Shown here one piece after another: positions 41,608-50,503 of a stretch of DNA of 64,000 nt. How positions within the stretch are numbered: the stretch's first letter is position 1; every line of letters begins with the position of its first letter. Both the position numbers and the translations under genes were made by a program. The DNA is from Oscillospiraceae bacterium (GTDB lineage Bacteria; Bacillota; Clostridia; Oscillospirales; Oscillospiraceae): the NCBI GenBank assembly GCA_018265835.1, contig JABLYK010000004.1, positions 1 to 64,000 of the forward strand. Direction: 5' to 3'. A model generated the notes under the pieces. It was not told where the DNA came from. It searched no databases and was given only the letters and a program-made list of their open reading frames with translations.

Positions 41608-42410
41608 ACCGCCGCTCCCGTTTCGGTCAGATACTTCTGCCGGAGTGTCTCGCGCGCGTCCGGGCCGATCCCAAGCCGCTCCGCCAAAAACGCGTCGATG
41701 GAGCCATAGCGGGATTCGACGGAATCCCAAATCAGATTGATGTACGCTTCCTTCGCGCTGTCGAACGTGCGCAGGGCGTCGAGCGCGTCAGGGTCGCTCG
41801 TATAGCGCCGCGCCTCGGCAAGCATCCGCTCCGTATCCGGCGCAATCTGGATATTCGTCAGCAAATAGTCCTCCAGAATGGTCTTTCGGTCAACGCCCAG
41901 CGCGGAAAGGAGCAGGAGCGTCCCCACGCCGACGCGGTCCTTCCCCGCCGTACAGTGATAGAGCAGCGCGCCATCCGCATGGTGCAGCACCAGATCCAGA
42001 AAGCTGCGGTATTGCCCGATGCTGTAGTCATCCTCCACAAAAGGCGGATACAGCGAGGCCATATAATCCTCCGCACGCTTGCCGCAGGCGATTGCGGCGC
42101 GCACCATCGGCGGCACAGCGTTCGCTTCCTCCTCGCGCGTGATGCCAACAGCAAGCTCCCGGATGATCGGACAAATTACGTATTGTACACCCGGAAGCCT
42201 CACATCCGGCTTTTGCGTGCGCTCGCGCTCCGTGCGAAAATCGACCACCGTTTTCAGGTTCAGGTGCTGCAGGGTTTCCGCGTCCGCCGCCGTCAGCCGG
42301 GACAGCTCCCCGCTGCGCAGCAGCAGTCCCGGACGGATGGTTCGTCCGTCCGCTGTCCGCAGTCCGCCGAGATCTCTGGCGTTCGGCGCGCCGTGTAAAT
42401 TCAGATTCAT
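41604..42410 (-). CDS. Tyrosine-protein phosphatase family protein
   Basis: A 268-aa member of the bacterial Y-phosphatase (PTP/DSP, PF13350) family. The catalytic signature C-x5-R appears as HCTAGKDRVG, and the N-terminus MNLNLHGAPNARDLGGLRTADGR is typical. Targets may be phosphotyrosine proteins or phosphoinositides; nothing here tells which. The ATG at 42410 is preceded by GGTGAG. It lies between tatD and sbcD in one operon with four-base overlaps. Confidence 0.88.
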   Translation of the reverse strand: MNLNLHGAPNARDLGGLRTADGRTIRPGLLLRSGELSRLTAADAETLQHLNLKTVVDFRTERERTQKPDVRLPGVQYVICPIIRELAVGITREEEANAVPPMVRAAIACGKRAEDYMASLYPPFVEDDYSIGQYRSFLDLVLHHADGALLYHCTAGKDRVGVGTLLLLSALGVDRKTILEDYLLTNIQIAPDTERMLAEARRYTSDPDALDALRTFDSAKEAYINLIWDSVESRYGSIDAFLAERLGIGPDARETLRQKYLTETGAAV

Positions 42411-42417
42411 TCGTTTC

Positions 42418-43179
42418 TCACCGTATTCCAAATAGTTGTTTCCCGTTTTCCATCGTCTGCGCCGCGACCGCCTCCACGGACACGTCCCGGATGCGCGCGA
42501 CCGTGGCCGCAATATAGGGCAGGTTGCGGGAGTCGTTGCGTTTGCCGCGGTTCGGCACCGGGGCAAGGTAGGGCGAATCCGTCTCCAGCAGAATCCGCTC
42601 CATCGGGCAGATGCGGATCACCTCCAGCGCGCGGACGGCGTTTTTGTATGTGATCGGCCCGTCAAAGCCGAGATACCAGCCGCGGCGCAGCAGTTCCTTT
42701 GCCATCTCCACGCTGCCGGAAAAGCAGTGGAACACACCCCGCAGCGCGGGATAGTCCCGCACGATCTCCAGCGAGTCGCCGTGTGCCTCGCGGTCGTGCA
42801 CGATCACGGGCAAGTCCAGCTCCAGCGCCAGCTCGATCTGCGCGCGGAACATCTCCTTTTGCCGTTCGCGGTACGTGGTGTCCCAGTAATAATCCAGCCC
42901 AATTTCCCCGATGGCGCAGACCTTCGGTCGCTTTGCCAGCTCCCGGATGGCCGGGAGACTGTTCTCGTCCCAGCTTTCTGCTTCCTCCGGGTGCCAGCCG
43001 ACGGCGGCATAGACGTGCGGATACTGTTGCGCCAATGCAACCGCGCGTCCGGAGCGCTCGGCATTGTCGCCGGGATCGACGACGAGCGTCACGCCACTTT
43101 CCGGCAGGGCGCGAAGCACCGCGTCGCGGTCGGCATCGAATTTGGAACTGTCATAATGTGCGTGCGTATCAAAATACAT
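42418..43179 (-). CDS. tatD: TatD-family deoxyribonuclease
   Basis: A 253-aa metal-dependent DNase/hydrolase. Ligands are visible in FDTHAHYD (HxH), GEIGLDYYW (Glu), VIVHDREAH (His), VFHCFSG (His) and LETDSPYLAP (Asp). TatD-type enzymes trim DNA ends in repair, which fits the neighbours sbcCD and ligA. The ATG at 43179 follows GGCGGAG closely; the longer frame to 43506 lies inside ligA and is rejected. Confidence 0.92.
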   Translation of the reverse strand: MYFDTHAHYDSSKFDADRDAVLRALPESGVTLVVDPGDNAERSGRAVALAQQYPHVYAAVGWHPEEAESWDENSLPAIRELAKRPKVCAIGEIGLDYYWDTTYRERQKEMFRAQIELALELDLPVIVHDREAHGDSLEIVRDYPALRGVFHCFSGSVEMAKELLRRGWYLGFDGPITYKNAVRALEVIRICPMERILLETDSPYLAPVPNRGKRNDSRNLPYIAATVARIRDVSVEAVAAQTMENGKQLFGIR

Positions 43180-43190
43180 ACTCCGCCCTC

Positions 43191-45167
43191 TCATTCGATC
43201 ATTTGGAGGAAGGTCTCCTCGCTGATGATCTCGACACCGAGGTCGAGCGCTTTCTGGTACTTCGAGCCGGTGTTCTCCCCGGCCAGCAGATAGGACGTCT
43301 TTTTTGAGACGGAGGACGACGTTTTCCCGCCGAACCGTTCGATGATGGCGCTCGCTTCGTCGCGGGTAAAGCGCTCGAGCGCGCCGGTCAGGACGAAGGT
43401 CTTGCCCGCAAAGCGGTGATCGACCACCTGTTCCTTGGATCGGAAGCTGACGCCCGCCGCGCGCAGGAGCGAAAGCTGGTGCTGCGACTGCGGATCGGCA
43501 AACCACTCCCGCAAAAACCGCGCTGTCGTCGGACCGATATCCGGAATGGCGGTGAGCTGCTCCTCCGTTGCGTCCATGAGCGCGTCAAGCGTTTCAAAAT
43601 GCGCGGCCAGCACCTTGGCCGCCTTCTGCCCCACCTGACGGATGCCGAACGCACACAGCAGCCGCGCCAGACCGTTTTCCTTGCTCTTTTCCAGGGCCTG
43701 CATCAGATTCTCCGCCGATTTTTCGCCCATCCGGTCGAGCGCCGCGACCGCCTGTGGTTCGAGGTAGTAAAGCTCCGCCGGGGAGCTGACCAGCCCCGCG
43801 TTGATGAGCGATTCGCACAGGGACACGCCAAGACCGTCGATGTCCATCGCGTCGCGGGAAGCAAAATGCGCAATGTTCCGCAGCCGCTGCGCCGGGCATT
43901 CCGCGCCCGTGCACCTCAGCGCCACGCCGTCCTCGTCGCGGACGATCGGCGCGCCGCACTCCGGGCAGCGCTCCGGCATATGAAACGGCACGGCGTCCGC
44001 CGGGCGCTTGTCCCGCACGACGGAGAGCACCTCCGGAATGATCTCGCCCGCCTTTTGCACCAGCACCGTGTCGCCGATGCGCAGATCGAGCTTATCAATG
44101 AAATCCTGATTGTGCAGCGTGGCATTCGTCACCGTCGTCCCAGCCAGACGCACGGGGTCAATGACAGCCTTCGGCGTCAGCACGCCGGTGCGGCCCACCT
44201 GCACTACAATATCCCGCACACGGCTCTCCTTTTTCTCCGGCGGGTACTTATAGGCCACCGCCCAGCGCGGGAACTTCGCCGTACTGCCAAGCGCTTCGCG
44301 CTGCGCCAGACGGTTGATCTTGATGACAGCGCCGTCGATGTCGAAGGGATAGGTCTCACGATTGTCACCGATCCACTCGATGCGCTTGCAGCAGTCATCC
44401 AGCGCGGCGCAGCGCTGATACGGCACGGTCGGAAATCCGAGCGACTGCAGGTAATCCAGCGTTTCGGCATGTGTCTCGAACACACGGTCGCCCGCGAATT
44501 GGAGATTGAAAATAATGATGTCAAGCTTGCGCTCCGCCGCGACCTTCGGATCCTGCTGGCGGACGGAGCCGGCAGCGGCGTTGCGGGGATTGGCCAGCAG
44601 CGTCTCACCGCGCACCTCACGCAGCGCGTTGATCTCCCGGAACACCTCGTGCGACATATAGACCTCGCCGCGCACGATCAGGTGCTCCGGCGCATCGGTA
44701 AGCGTCATCGGCAGGTTTCGCAGCGTGCGGAGATTTTCCGTCACGTCCTCGCCGACAAGCCCGTCGCCGCGCGTCGCGCCGCGGACAAACACGCCGTTTT
44801 CATATTCCAGCGACATGGACAGCCCGTCGATCTTCGGCTCCACAACATAGTCGTGCGCCTCCGGAATCGACACATCCATGCGTTCGCCAAAGGCGCGCAG
44901 CTCGTCAAAGGAAAACACGTCCTGCAAGCTCTCCAGCGGCACCTGATGGCGCACCTGTGCAAACGTGTTGAGCGCATAGCCGCCCACGCGCTGCGTCGGC
45001 GAATCCGGCGACTGATACTCCGGATGCGCCTGCTCCAGCTCCGTCAGGCGGCGCATCAGCGCGTCATATTCAAAGTCTGAGATCTCCGGCGCGTCCTTGA
45101 CATAGTACAGCAGGTTGTGCTTTTCAATTTCCTTGCGCAGGGCCGCGATTTCGTTTTGTACATCCAT
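43191..45167 (-). CDS. ligA: NAD-dependent DNA ligase
   Basis: A 658-aa LigA. The adenylation lysine is Lys112 in VEPKIDGLS, preceded by the Ia domain (HNLLYYVKDAPEISDFEYD). A four-Cys zinc module (CPEC...CTGAEC), helix-hairpin-helix repeats and a C-terminal BRCT domain from about residue 585 (FAGKTFVLTGALERFTRDEA) complete the standard order. It seals nicks in replication and repair. Its ATG overlaps the yunB stop by one base (TAATG). Confidence 0.97.
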   Translation of the reverse strand: MDVQNEIAALRKEIEKHNLLYYVKDAPEISDFEYDALMRRLTELEQAHPEYQSPDSPTQRVGGYALNTFAQVRHQVPLESLQDVFSFDELRAFGERMDVSIPEAHDYVVEPKIDGLSMSLEYENGVFVRGATRGDGLVGEDVTENLRTLRNLPMTLTDAPEHLIVRGEVYMSHEVFREINALREVRGETLLANPRNAAAGSVRQQDPKVAAERKLDIIIFNLQFAGDRVFETHAETLDYLQSLGFPTVPYQRCAALDDCCKRIEWIGDNRETYPFDIDGAVIKINRLAQREALGSTAKFPRWAVAYKYPPEKKESRVRDIVVQVGRTGVLTPKAVIDPVRLAGTTVTNATLHNQDFIDKLDLRIGDTVLVQKAGEIIPEVLSVVRDKRPADAVPFHMPERCPECGAPIVRDEDGVALRCTGAECPAQRLRNIAHFASRDAMDIDGLGVSLCESLINAGLVSSPAELYYLEPQAVAALDRMGEKSAENLMQALEKSKENGLARLLCAFGIRQVGQKAAKVLAAHFETLDALMDATEEQLTAIPDIGPTTARFLREWFADPQSQHQLSLLRAAGVSFRSKEQVVDHRFAGKTFVLTGALERFTRDEASAIIERFGGKTSSSVSKKTSYLLAGENTGSKYQKALDLGVEIISEETFLQMIE

Positions 45168-45829
45168 TATGATTGCTCCACTTCAATATACGTTCCGGGC
45201 ACGTCGCCCACAATGACAGTCTCAGCCAGAAGAACGTCCGTCTCCACCTCGACCGTGTTTTTCTGCCACGGGATCAGCACGTCGATCTCGACGTCCACGT
45301 GCAGATACAGCTGATATTTACTCTGGTTGATTGCCGCCGACGCCAGCTCGTTGTGATAATCCACCTGCGGCGTCGTCAGCATTAAAATCCGAACCGGCAG
45401 CGGCATTTCAAACCCCGAAATCAGATTGATTCCCAGCAAAGTCTCCAGCGGAATGTCCAGCTCCAACGGCCGGCCGTCGTCCGTCTTCATCGTGACGTCC
45501 AGAATTTCCGTCGTGATCTGGCTGATTTGATCCACATTGACGCTCAGCGCGGTAATGCGGCCGGACGCGTCAGTCTGAAAGGTATAATACTCGCCGCCGG
45601 CGACCTTCTCCATGACCTGATGCACCGTCGTATTGACCCGCTCCTGCACCAGATCGGAGGCCTGATTGACCGCCAGCTCCGTGATAAACGACAGCGTCTT
45701 CGATATAAAATGTGCCGCGCCGCCCAGCAGTGCCAGCAATAAGATTCCAACGATCAGCAGCTTTGCACTGCGCTGCCGGGGGCGACGGGGCGCGCGCCGC
45801 CATGGCCGCCGTGTGCAGTACATAGGCAT
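45167..45829 (-). CDS. yunB: Sporulation protein YunB
   Basis: A 220-aa protein with one N-terminal membrane segment (about 23-45) after a basic stretch, then an extracytoplasmic domain. NQASDLVQERVNTTVHQVM, the LLGINLISGFEMPLPVRI segment and ETDVLLAETVIVGDVPGTYIEV are YunB signatures. In B. subtilis the gene is sigma-E dependent and needed for efficient spore formation. It sits between murD and ligA and is probably read with ligA. Confidence 0.9.
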   Translation of the reverse strand: MPMYCTRRPWRRAPRRPRQRSAKLLIVGILLLALLGGAAHFISKTLSFITELAVNQASDLVQERVNTTVHQVMEKVAGGEYYTFQTDASGRITALSVNVDQISQITTEILDVTMKTDDGRPLELDIPLETLLGINLISGFEMPLPVRILMLTTPQVDYHNELASAAINQSKYQLYLHVDVEIDVLIPWQKNTVEVETDVLLAETVIVGDVPGTYIEVEQS

Positions 45830-45871
45830 CCCCCTCTGCCACCGTATGCACAGGGAGACAGAATTATGCCA

Positions 45872-47254
45872 TTATTCCAGCGATTCGACAATCGCGCGGA
45901 AGGTATTGCCGCGCTCCTCGAAATTTTTGAATCGGTCGAACGACGAACACGCGGGCGAAAGCGTCACGATATCCCCCGGCTCCGCCAGCCGGTATGCCGT
46001 CTCCACCGCCGTGCGGAAATCGTCCTCGATCACAACCGGCAGCTTCTGCGCGTCGTAGTGCGCGTTTGCACGGATGGCGGCGGCAATGCGCTCTGCCGTC
46101 TCGCCGCAGAGCACCGCAGCCTTGGCGTGCAGGCAGATCTCGTCGCCCAGCGTGTCAAACGGGATGTGCTTATCGTGACCGCCCAGCAGCATGACCGGCG
46201 GCTTCGGCAGCGCGTGCAGTCCCGCAATGGCGCGCGTCGGGCTCGATGCGATCGAGTCGTTGATGAACCGCACGCCATGCAGCTCGCGGATGAACTCCAT
46301 CCGGTGCGGCACGCCGGGAAACGTTTTTGCAACGGAAACGCAATCGTCACGCGCGATCATCCCGTCGAGCGCAGCGAAAGCCGCCATATAATTCTCCACA
46401 TTGTGCGCGCCGGGAATGCGGATGCCGGCGGCGTCCATGATCTTCTCCACCGCGCCGTCGTGCGCGCGGCAGATGACGCCATCCTGCAGGAAAACGCCGT
46501 TCTCCACCGGCCCAATGCTGCTGAACAGACGGACTTTCCCTGGCGCACCTGCGGCAAACTCCGGCGTGTGTGCGTCCTTCGCATTCAGCACCAGCACTGC
46601 ATCCGGGTGCTGATGGAGATAAATATTCTGCTTTGCAGAGACGTAGTCCTCCAGATTCGGATGAACGTCCAAATGGTTCGGAGAGATGTTCGTAATAATC
46701 GCAATATCCGGCGCACACATCATGCTGTGGAGCTGGAACGAGCTCAGCTCCAGCACAGCGATATCGTCCGGCCGGATGTCCGGCACGCGGCAAAACAGCG
46801 GCGTGCCGATATTGCCGCCGAGGTGGACGGTGTATCCCGCAGCCCGGAGCAGCTCCGCTGTGACGGTGGAGGTCGTTGTCTTACCGTCGCTGCCCGTAAT
46901 GGCAATGATTCTGCAGGGGCAGAGCGCGCAAAACGCCTCCATCTCCGACGTGAGCACCGCGCCGCGCGCAGCCGCCGCTGCAAGCTGCGCTACATTCGGC
47001 AGCACGCCCGGCGTGCGGAAAATTACGTCAAAATCCAAATGCTCCAAATAGTCGTCGCCAAGAATGAGCTTGCCGCCCTTCCTTTTGACCTCATTGCCGA
47101 TCTCGCCCAGCGCATCGCTGCTGCGCTTGTCGCACACGGTCACATCACAGCTGTTTTCCAAAAGCAGCCGCACCAGCGGCGTATTGCTCACGCCCAGCCC
47201 GATCACGCCGATGCGCTTTCCTTTCAGGCTGCCGATATAATCGTTGAAATTCAT
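45872..47254 (-). CDS. murD: UDP-N-acetylmuramoyl-L-alanine:D-glutamate ligase
   Basis: A 460-aa Mur ligase that adds D-Glu to UDP-MurNAc-L-Ala in peptidoglycan synthesis. The N-terminal Rossmann part (RIGVIGLGVSNTPLV), the ATP loop ITGSDGKTTT, the NISPNHLDVHPNLEDYV region and the C-terminal GGHDKHIPFD are diagnostic. The ATG at 47254 has AAGGGGAG eight bases upstream; the GTG nine bases earlier overlaps it. It is away from the usual mra/dcw cluster. Confidence 0.96.
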   Translation of the reverse strand: MNFNDYIGSLKGKRIGVIGLGVSNTPLVRLLLENSCDVTVCDKRSSDALGEIGNEVKRKGGKLILGDDYLEHLDFDVIFRTPGVLPNVAQLAAAAARGAVLTSEMEAFCALCPCRIIAITGSDGKTTTSTVTAELLRAAGYTVHLGGNIGTPLFCRVPDIRPDDIAVLELSSFQLHSMMCAPDIAIITNISPNHLDVHPNLEDYVSAKQNIYLHQHPDAVLVLNAKDAHTPEFAAGAPGKVRLFSSIGPVENGVFLQDGVICRAHDGAVEKIMDAAGIRIPGAHNVENYMAAFAALDGMIARDDCVSVAKTFPGVPHRMEFIRELHGVRFINDSIASSPTRAIAGLHALPKPPVMLLGGHDKHIPFDTLGDEICLHAKAAVLCGETAERIAAAIRANAHYDAQKLPVVIEDDFRTAVETAYRLAEPGDIVTLSPACSSFDRFKNFEERGNTFRAIVESLE

Positions 47255-47279
47255 CGGAATCACTCCCCTTATCTACCTG

Positions 47280-47308
47280 ATTATACTTCCCATTTTCCCT
47301 GAATACAA
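47280..47308 (-). promoter_or_regulatory. Promoter of murD
   Basis: TTGTAT (47303-47308) and TATAAT (47280-47285) on the minus strand with a 17-base spacer, 25 bases before the murD start codon. Confidence 0.7.
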
Positions 47309-47402
47309 GAAAATATATTTTGAAACCTGTTGATCCGCTCAGGCCTGCATGGGGAGGGTCTGGGCGGGGATTGGTTATTCCCTCCCAGTAATTTCAATCT
47401 TT

Positions 47403-47469
47403 TTCTTCGGTCCATGCCTCATGGACCGAAGAAATTGTAAAGGGAAGACAAAAAATGTCTTCCCTTTAC
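47403..47469. repeat. Twin hairpins upstream of rnpB
   Basis: Two perfect stems lie side by side: 14 bp (47403-47416 with 47420-47433, loop CCT) and 13 bp (47437-47449 with 47457-47469, loop of A's and T). They sit between the divergent murD and rnpB promoters. No gene occurs in the 47309-47489 gap. Confidence 0.75.
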
Positions 47470-47489
47470 GAAAATATGTTTTCTTCCGC

Positions 47490-47518
47490 TTGACTATCAC
47501 AGGCCAGATGGGTAAAAT
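47490..47518 (+). promoter_or_regulatory. Promoter of rnpB
   Basis: TTGACT (47490-47495) and TAAAAT (47513-47518) with a 17-base spacer place the RNA 5' end near 47525, exactly at the first predicted base pair of helix P1. Confidence 0.85.
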
Positions 47519-47524
47519 AGTCGG

Positions 47525-47867
47525 GCGAGCAGGCCGAGCAGCCGCGGGCACAAGCCGAAAGGCTGTGCGTGAGGAAAGTCCGGGCTCCACAGGGCAAGGA
47601 TAACGGGTAACACCCGCCAGGGGCGACCCTCGGACAAGTGCAACAGAAACAAACCGCCCGAGCGATCGGGTAAGGGTGGAAAAGTGAGGTAAGAGCTCAC
47701 TCGCCGGCTGGAGACAGTGCGGCGCTGTAAACTCTATCCGGAGCAACACCGCGGAGGGACATACGGCCGGCCCGGCCGTCCCATGGAGGTGGCTGGAACG
47801 CACCGGCAACGGTGCGTCTAGATAGATGGCTGCTTAAGACAGAACCCGGCTTACAGACCCGCTCGTA
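47525..47867 (+). ncRNA. rnpB: RNase P RNA, bacterial class A
   Basis: The catalytic RNA of RNase P. Universally conserved blocks are present in order: GAGGAAAGTCCGGGCTCC (P4/J region), GAGGGACAT.. core, ATAGATGGCTGC, and GACAGAACCCGGCTTA near the 3' end. CGAGCAGG at the 5' end pairs with CCCGCTCG at the 3' end as P1. The protein partner rnpA is at 5813-6175. Open frames on either strand here are chance. Confidence 0.95.
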
Positions 47868-47871
47868 TCAT

Positions 47872-47917
47872 AAAAAAGCTTCCGTCCCGGATCAAATCCA
47901 CGACGGAAGCCTTTTTA
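47872..47917 (+). terminator. Bidirectional terminator after rnpB
   Basis: AAAAAAGCTTCCGTC pairs with GACGGAAGCCTTTTT (one wobble) with T-runs on both strands; it also ends the converging glycosyltransferase operon. Confidence 0.9.
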
Positions 47918-47918
47918 T

Positions 47919-49262
47919 TTATTCTTTCGTAAGAAACTGCTGCGTTTGTTTTACGCCAATAAGAATTGCCTCCACAAACAGAGAAATAGAAATTCCAAGG
48001 AGGATATACCTTGCCGGCATTAAAGAAGCATTGTATCTGCCAAATGCGAACGTCATTGCGTATATCATTACATTTCCCATATACAAAATTGCAAGGAACA
48101 GAATCTGCTGTCGGTTTCTTTTCAGCACAAGTGCCGCAATCACTGCGCAAACACATAGAATGGTGTTCAATCTCTGCAAATTCGAAACAGTATCAGCTGA
48201 GACATAAAATGCATTATCCCAATAGAAAGTGTCATTTATAATTGACAATGGTTTTAGAAACCCATAGGAATATATCAGGCTTTTCATGTCGCGCTCTGCC
48301 CACACCCGGAGTCTATAATTTGCTTTTATCCCATCGCTCCTCAAGTCGATGTATTTGGAATATTGCGGGAGTACATTGCCGTTCTCATCATAATATTGCG
48401 CATACTTTTCTTTGACAACATCTGTTACATTTGTTTCGTAATCTAGACTCTCATCAGTTGGGTATCGAATTCCCTGATATGTTCCGAGCAATGTCGGATT
48501 CCCCGCGCCATAGGTCAGTGGAATAAAAGCGTCAAATTGCTTCATGTTCCGAGCGCACCAAGGAATTTCAAAGCAAAGAACGGCGCAGGCAACAATTACA
48601 ATTTGTTTGAGTAATTTTTTCCTGTCATATTTCACAATTAAAAGATACACCATTGCAAATAACGGATAAATTGCAATATTTGCTTTCAGCATAAGCCCCG
48701 TCATATATGCTATCAGGCATCCCCAAAATGAAATATTGTCCTGCCTTTTCCCCATTCTGAGCGTGAAATAAATCATGGCCGCAAAGCTACACATAAAAGG
48801 AGTCTCTGTGAGAATCAGATTATCCATCCACGCAAACTCGGCTCCAAACAAAGGCAGCGATGCAACTACGCCACACCATTTTGGTGCAAACATACAGACA
48901 CTCCTGTAAATGAACCAAGCTGTTAAAGTTCCCCAAATAATCCAAAGGAGTTTCAACGCCGCCCACAGCAACTTGCCCTCTCCAAAAACAAGCACAAACG
49001 CCCCTATGAGCCACGTCATGCCAGGCATGATTTGCGCACTTGGATACTCACCGTGCATGGACACTACGCCCGTCTTTGCAAACGTGATACCACTTATGAC
49101 ATAGCTCATATCATCGCTATCCAGTGTATAGGTGAGTCCGAGATGATACAAAAGCAATACCCGCTCGATGAACAGCACTGCCATCAAAATTAAAATTGCT
49201 TTATGCTCGTGTAAAAAAGTGCGAAAGTTAGATTTGCCGTGCGTTCCCTGTAAGCTAGTCAT
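47919..49262 (-). CDS. Polytopic membrane glycosyltransferase (GT39-like)
   Basis: A 447-aa protein with about eleven hydrophobic helices. The first extracytoplasmic loop holds TLDSDDMSYV, an acidic motif like the catalytic loop of GT-C enzymes of the GT39/ArnT/PMT group, which transfer sugars from polyprenyl-phosphate donors. It has a marked excess of A/T compared with flanking genes. I place the start at 49262, overlapping the DUF2304 gene by eight bases; an ATG at 49295 is an alternative. With GtrA and a GT2 next door it likely glycosylates a cell-surface polymer or protein. Confidence 0.75.
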   Translation of the reverse strand: MTSLQGTHGKSNFRTFLHEHKAILILMAVLFIERVLLLYHLGLTYTLDSDDMSYVISGITFAKTGVVSMHGEYPSAQIMPGMTWLIGAFVLVFGEGKLLWAALKLLWIIWGTLTAWFIYRSVCMFAPKWCGVVASLPLFGAEFAWMDNLILTETPFMCSFAAMIYFTLRMGKRQDNISFWGCLIAYMTGLMLKANIAIYPLFAMVYLLIVKYDRKKLLKQIVIVACAVLCFEIPWCARNMKQFDAFIPLTYGAGNPTLLGTYQGIRYPTDESLDYETNVTDVVKEKYAQYYDENGNVLPQYSKYIDLRSDGIKANYRLRVWAERDMKSLIYSYGFLKPLSIINDTFYWDNAFYVSADTVSNLQRLNTILCVCAVIAALVLKRNRQQILFLAILYMGNVMIYAMTFAFGRYNASLMPARYILLGISISLFVEAILIGVKQTQQFLTKE

Positions 49263-49617
49263 GTTTGCACTCACTTTCTTGCTTATGTTGATCAAGCGTA
49301 GTCAACGCCAACTCCTGTATCAGTTTTTCTATTTGTATCGTTTGCTTTGATAATGCTATAGTTTGCCGGAATACCAGCATAAAAAGCATAATCAAGGCCA
49401 CGAAAAAGACAAAATTCGATGGCGTTTCAATGCCAAGCGCTCGGCTAAGGTATATTGCGATTTGAGGGAAAATCGCCAGCAGTAGCATCATGATTGCCAT
49501 GAGCATCCATAGTAAAGAATCTTTCAATAGCAGTTTTTTTGAATGCACTGTTTTTAAGACAAAAATAAAGAAAAGTATAGAAATCAAAAACAAAAACAAT
49601 CTCAGTTGAACATTCAT
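49255..49617 (-). CDS. DUF2304 family membrane protein
   Basis: A 120-aa protein with three hydrophobic segments (about 5-20, 33-55, 66-87) and a charged C-terminal coil. It matches DUF2304, small membrane proteins repeatedly found beside polyprenyl-phosphate glycosyltransferases; its role is unknown. It is AT-rich like the rest of this cassette and lies two bases after the GT2 gene. Confidence 0.82.
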   Translation of the reverse strand: MNVQLRLFLFLISILFFIFVLKTVHSKKLLLKDSLLWMLMAIMMLLLAIFPQIAIYLSRALGIETPSNFVFFVALIMLFMLVFRQTIALSKQTIQIEKLIQELALTTLDQHKQESECKHD

Positions 49618-49619
49618 CT

Positions 49620-50330
49620 CTACACCTCACTTCCACCAATACTGGTAATTAGAATGGCAAGCGAAACTTTTATCATATACAAACATGATTTCCATGTACG
49701 AATTGAAGACTGTCCGCCAGTCCTAGGCTTCATTTTAGCCGGTATCTCCCGAATTCGATATCCTTGCAAAGCGAGTTGCACAATAGATTCCGGTTCAGGA
49801 TAGTCCTGCGGATAATCAGAGTCAAACTGCTTAATCACTTTTTGGGATGCCGCACGGTAACCTGACGTACAATCCAAAATCCGATTTCCCGTAGTAAGTC
49901 GAATCAAGAATGATAAAATATGTATTCCAACTCTACGCATCTTCGTAGATTGAAATGTTTTATTCTCATCTACAAACCGTGAACCAATGACCAAGTCGGC
50001 ATCTTGGAGCGCATCCAGTAAATCCGGGAGGCTACTAATGTCATGCTGCCCATCGCCGTCAAATTGTACCGCCGCGTCATAGTTATGACGGTTGGCATAT
50101 CGGTAACCAGTTTGCACAGCCGCGCCAATTCCCTGATTACAGACATGGCTGACTACACGGAAGCCGTTTTCTTTGCAAACATCTAAAGTATGGTCAGAAG
50201 ACCCGTCGTTGATAATCAGGTAATCAAGTTTAACCTCACTCTGCAGACCATTAAAATCAATAATTTGACGTACAGTATTAGCAATGTTATCCTCTTCATT
50301 ATACGCAGGAATAATCATAAGTACACGCAT
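49620..50330 (-). CDS. Family 2 glycosyltransferase (DPM1/GtrB-like)
   Basis: A 236-aa GT2 enzyme. LMIIPAYNEEDNIANTV is the nucleotide-sugar site, INDGSSDHT and FDGDGQHD are the metal-binding motifs, and the C-terminal GQSSIRTWKSCLYMIK fits dolichol-phosphate-mannose-synthase relatives. It probably makes a polyprenyl-phosphate sugar for the GT39-like enzyme. The ATG at 50330 follows GGAGAAAG. AT-rich. Confidence 0.9.
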   Translation of the reverse strand: MRVLMIIPAYNEEDNIANTVRQIIDFNGLQSEVKLDYLIINDGSSDHTLDVCKENGFRVVSHVCNQGIGAAVQTGYRYANRHNYDAAVQFDGDGQHDISSLPDLLDALQDADLVIGSRFVDENKTFQSTKMRRVGIHILSFLIRLTTGNRILDCTSGYRAASQKVIKQFDSDYPQDYPEPESIVQLALQGYRIREIPAKMKPRTGGQSSIRTWKSCLYMIKVSLAILITSIGGSEV

Positions 50331-50422
50331 AAAACTTTCTCCATGGAACATTATTTTTTCTATCTCTCATATCCTATACGTTTTTTGCCGAAAAAGTCAC
50401 GCTTATTAATAGACATTCCCGA

Positions 50423-50451
50423 TTGAAATTTCAAAAATTCCGGGTTATACT
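50423..50451 (+). promoter_or_regulatory. Promoter of gtrA
   Basis: TTGAAA (50423-50428) and TATACT (50446-50451) with a 17-base spacer, 52 bases before the gtrA start. Confidence 0.7.
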
Positions 50452-50503
50452 AAAAACATCTCGAATAAACTTGAATGGACTCCTTTTTTAGGATTATACG
50501 CCT

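Noticed and set aside
41604..42566. Longer N-terminus for the tyrosine phosphatase
   Set aside because: The extra 52 residues overlap tatD, lack a ribosome site and do not match the family.
47375..47809. Open frames over the RNase P RNA region
   Set aside because: The conserved RNase P RNA blocks, promoter and terminator explain the sequence.
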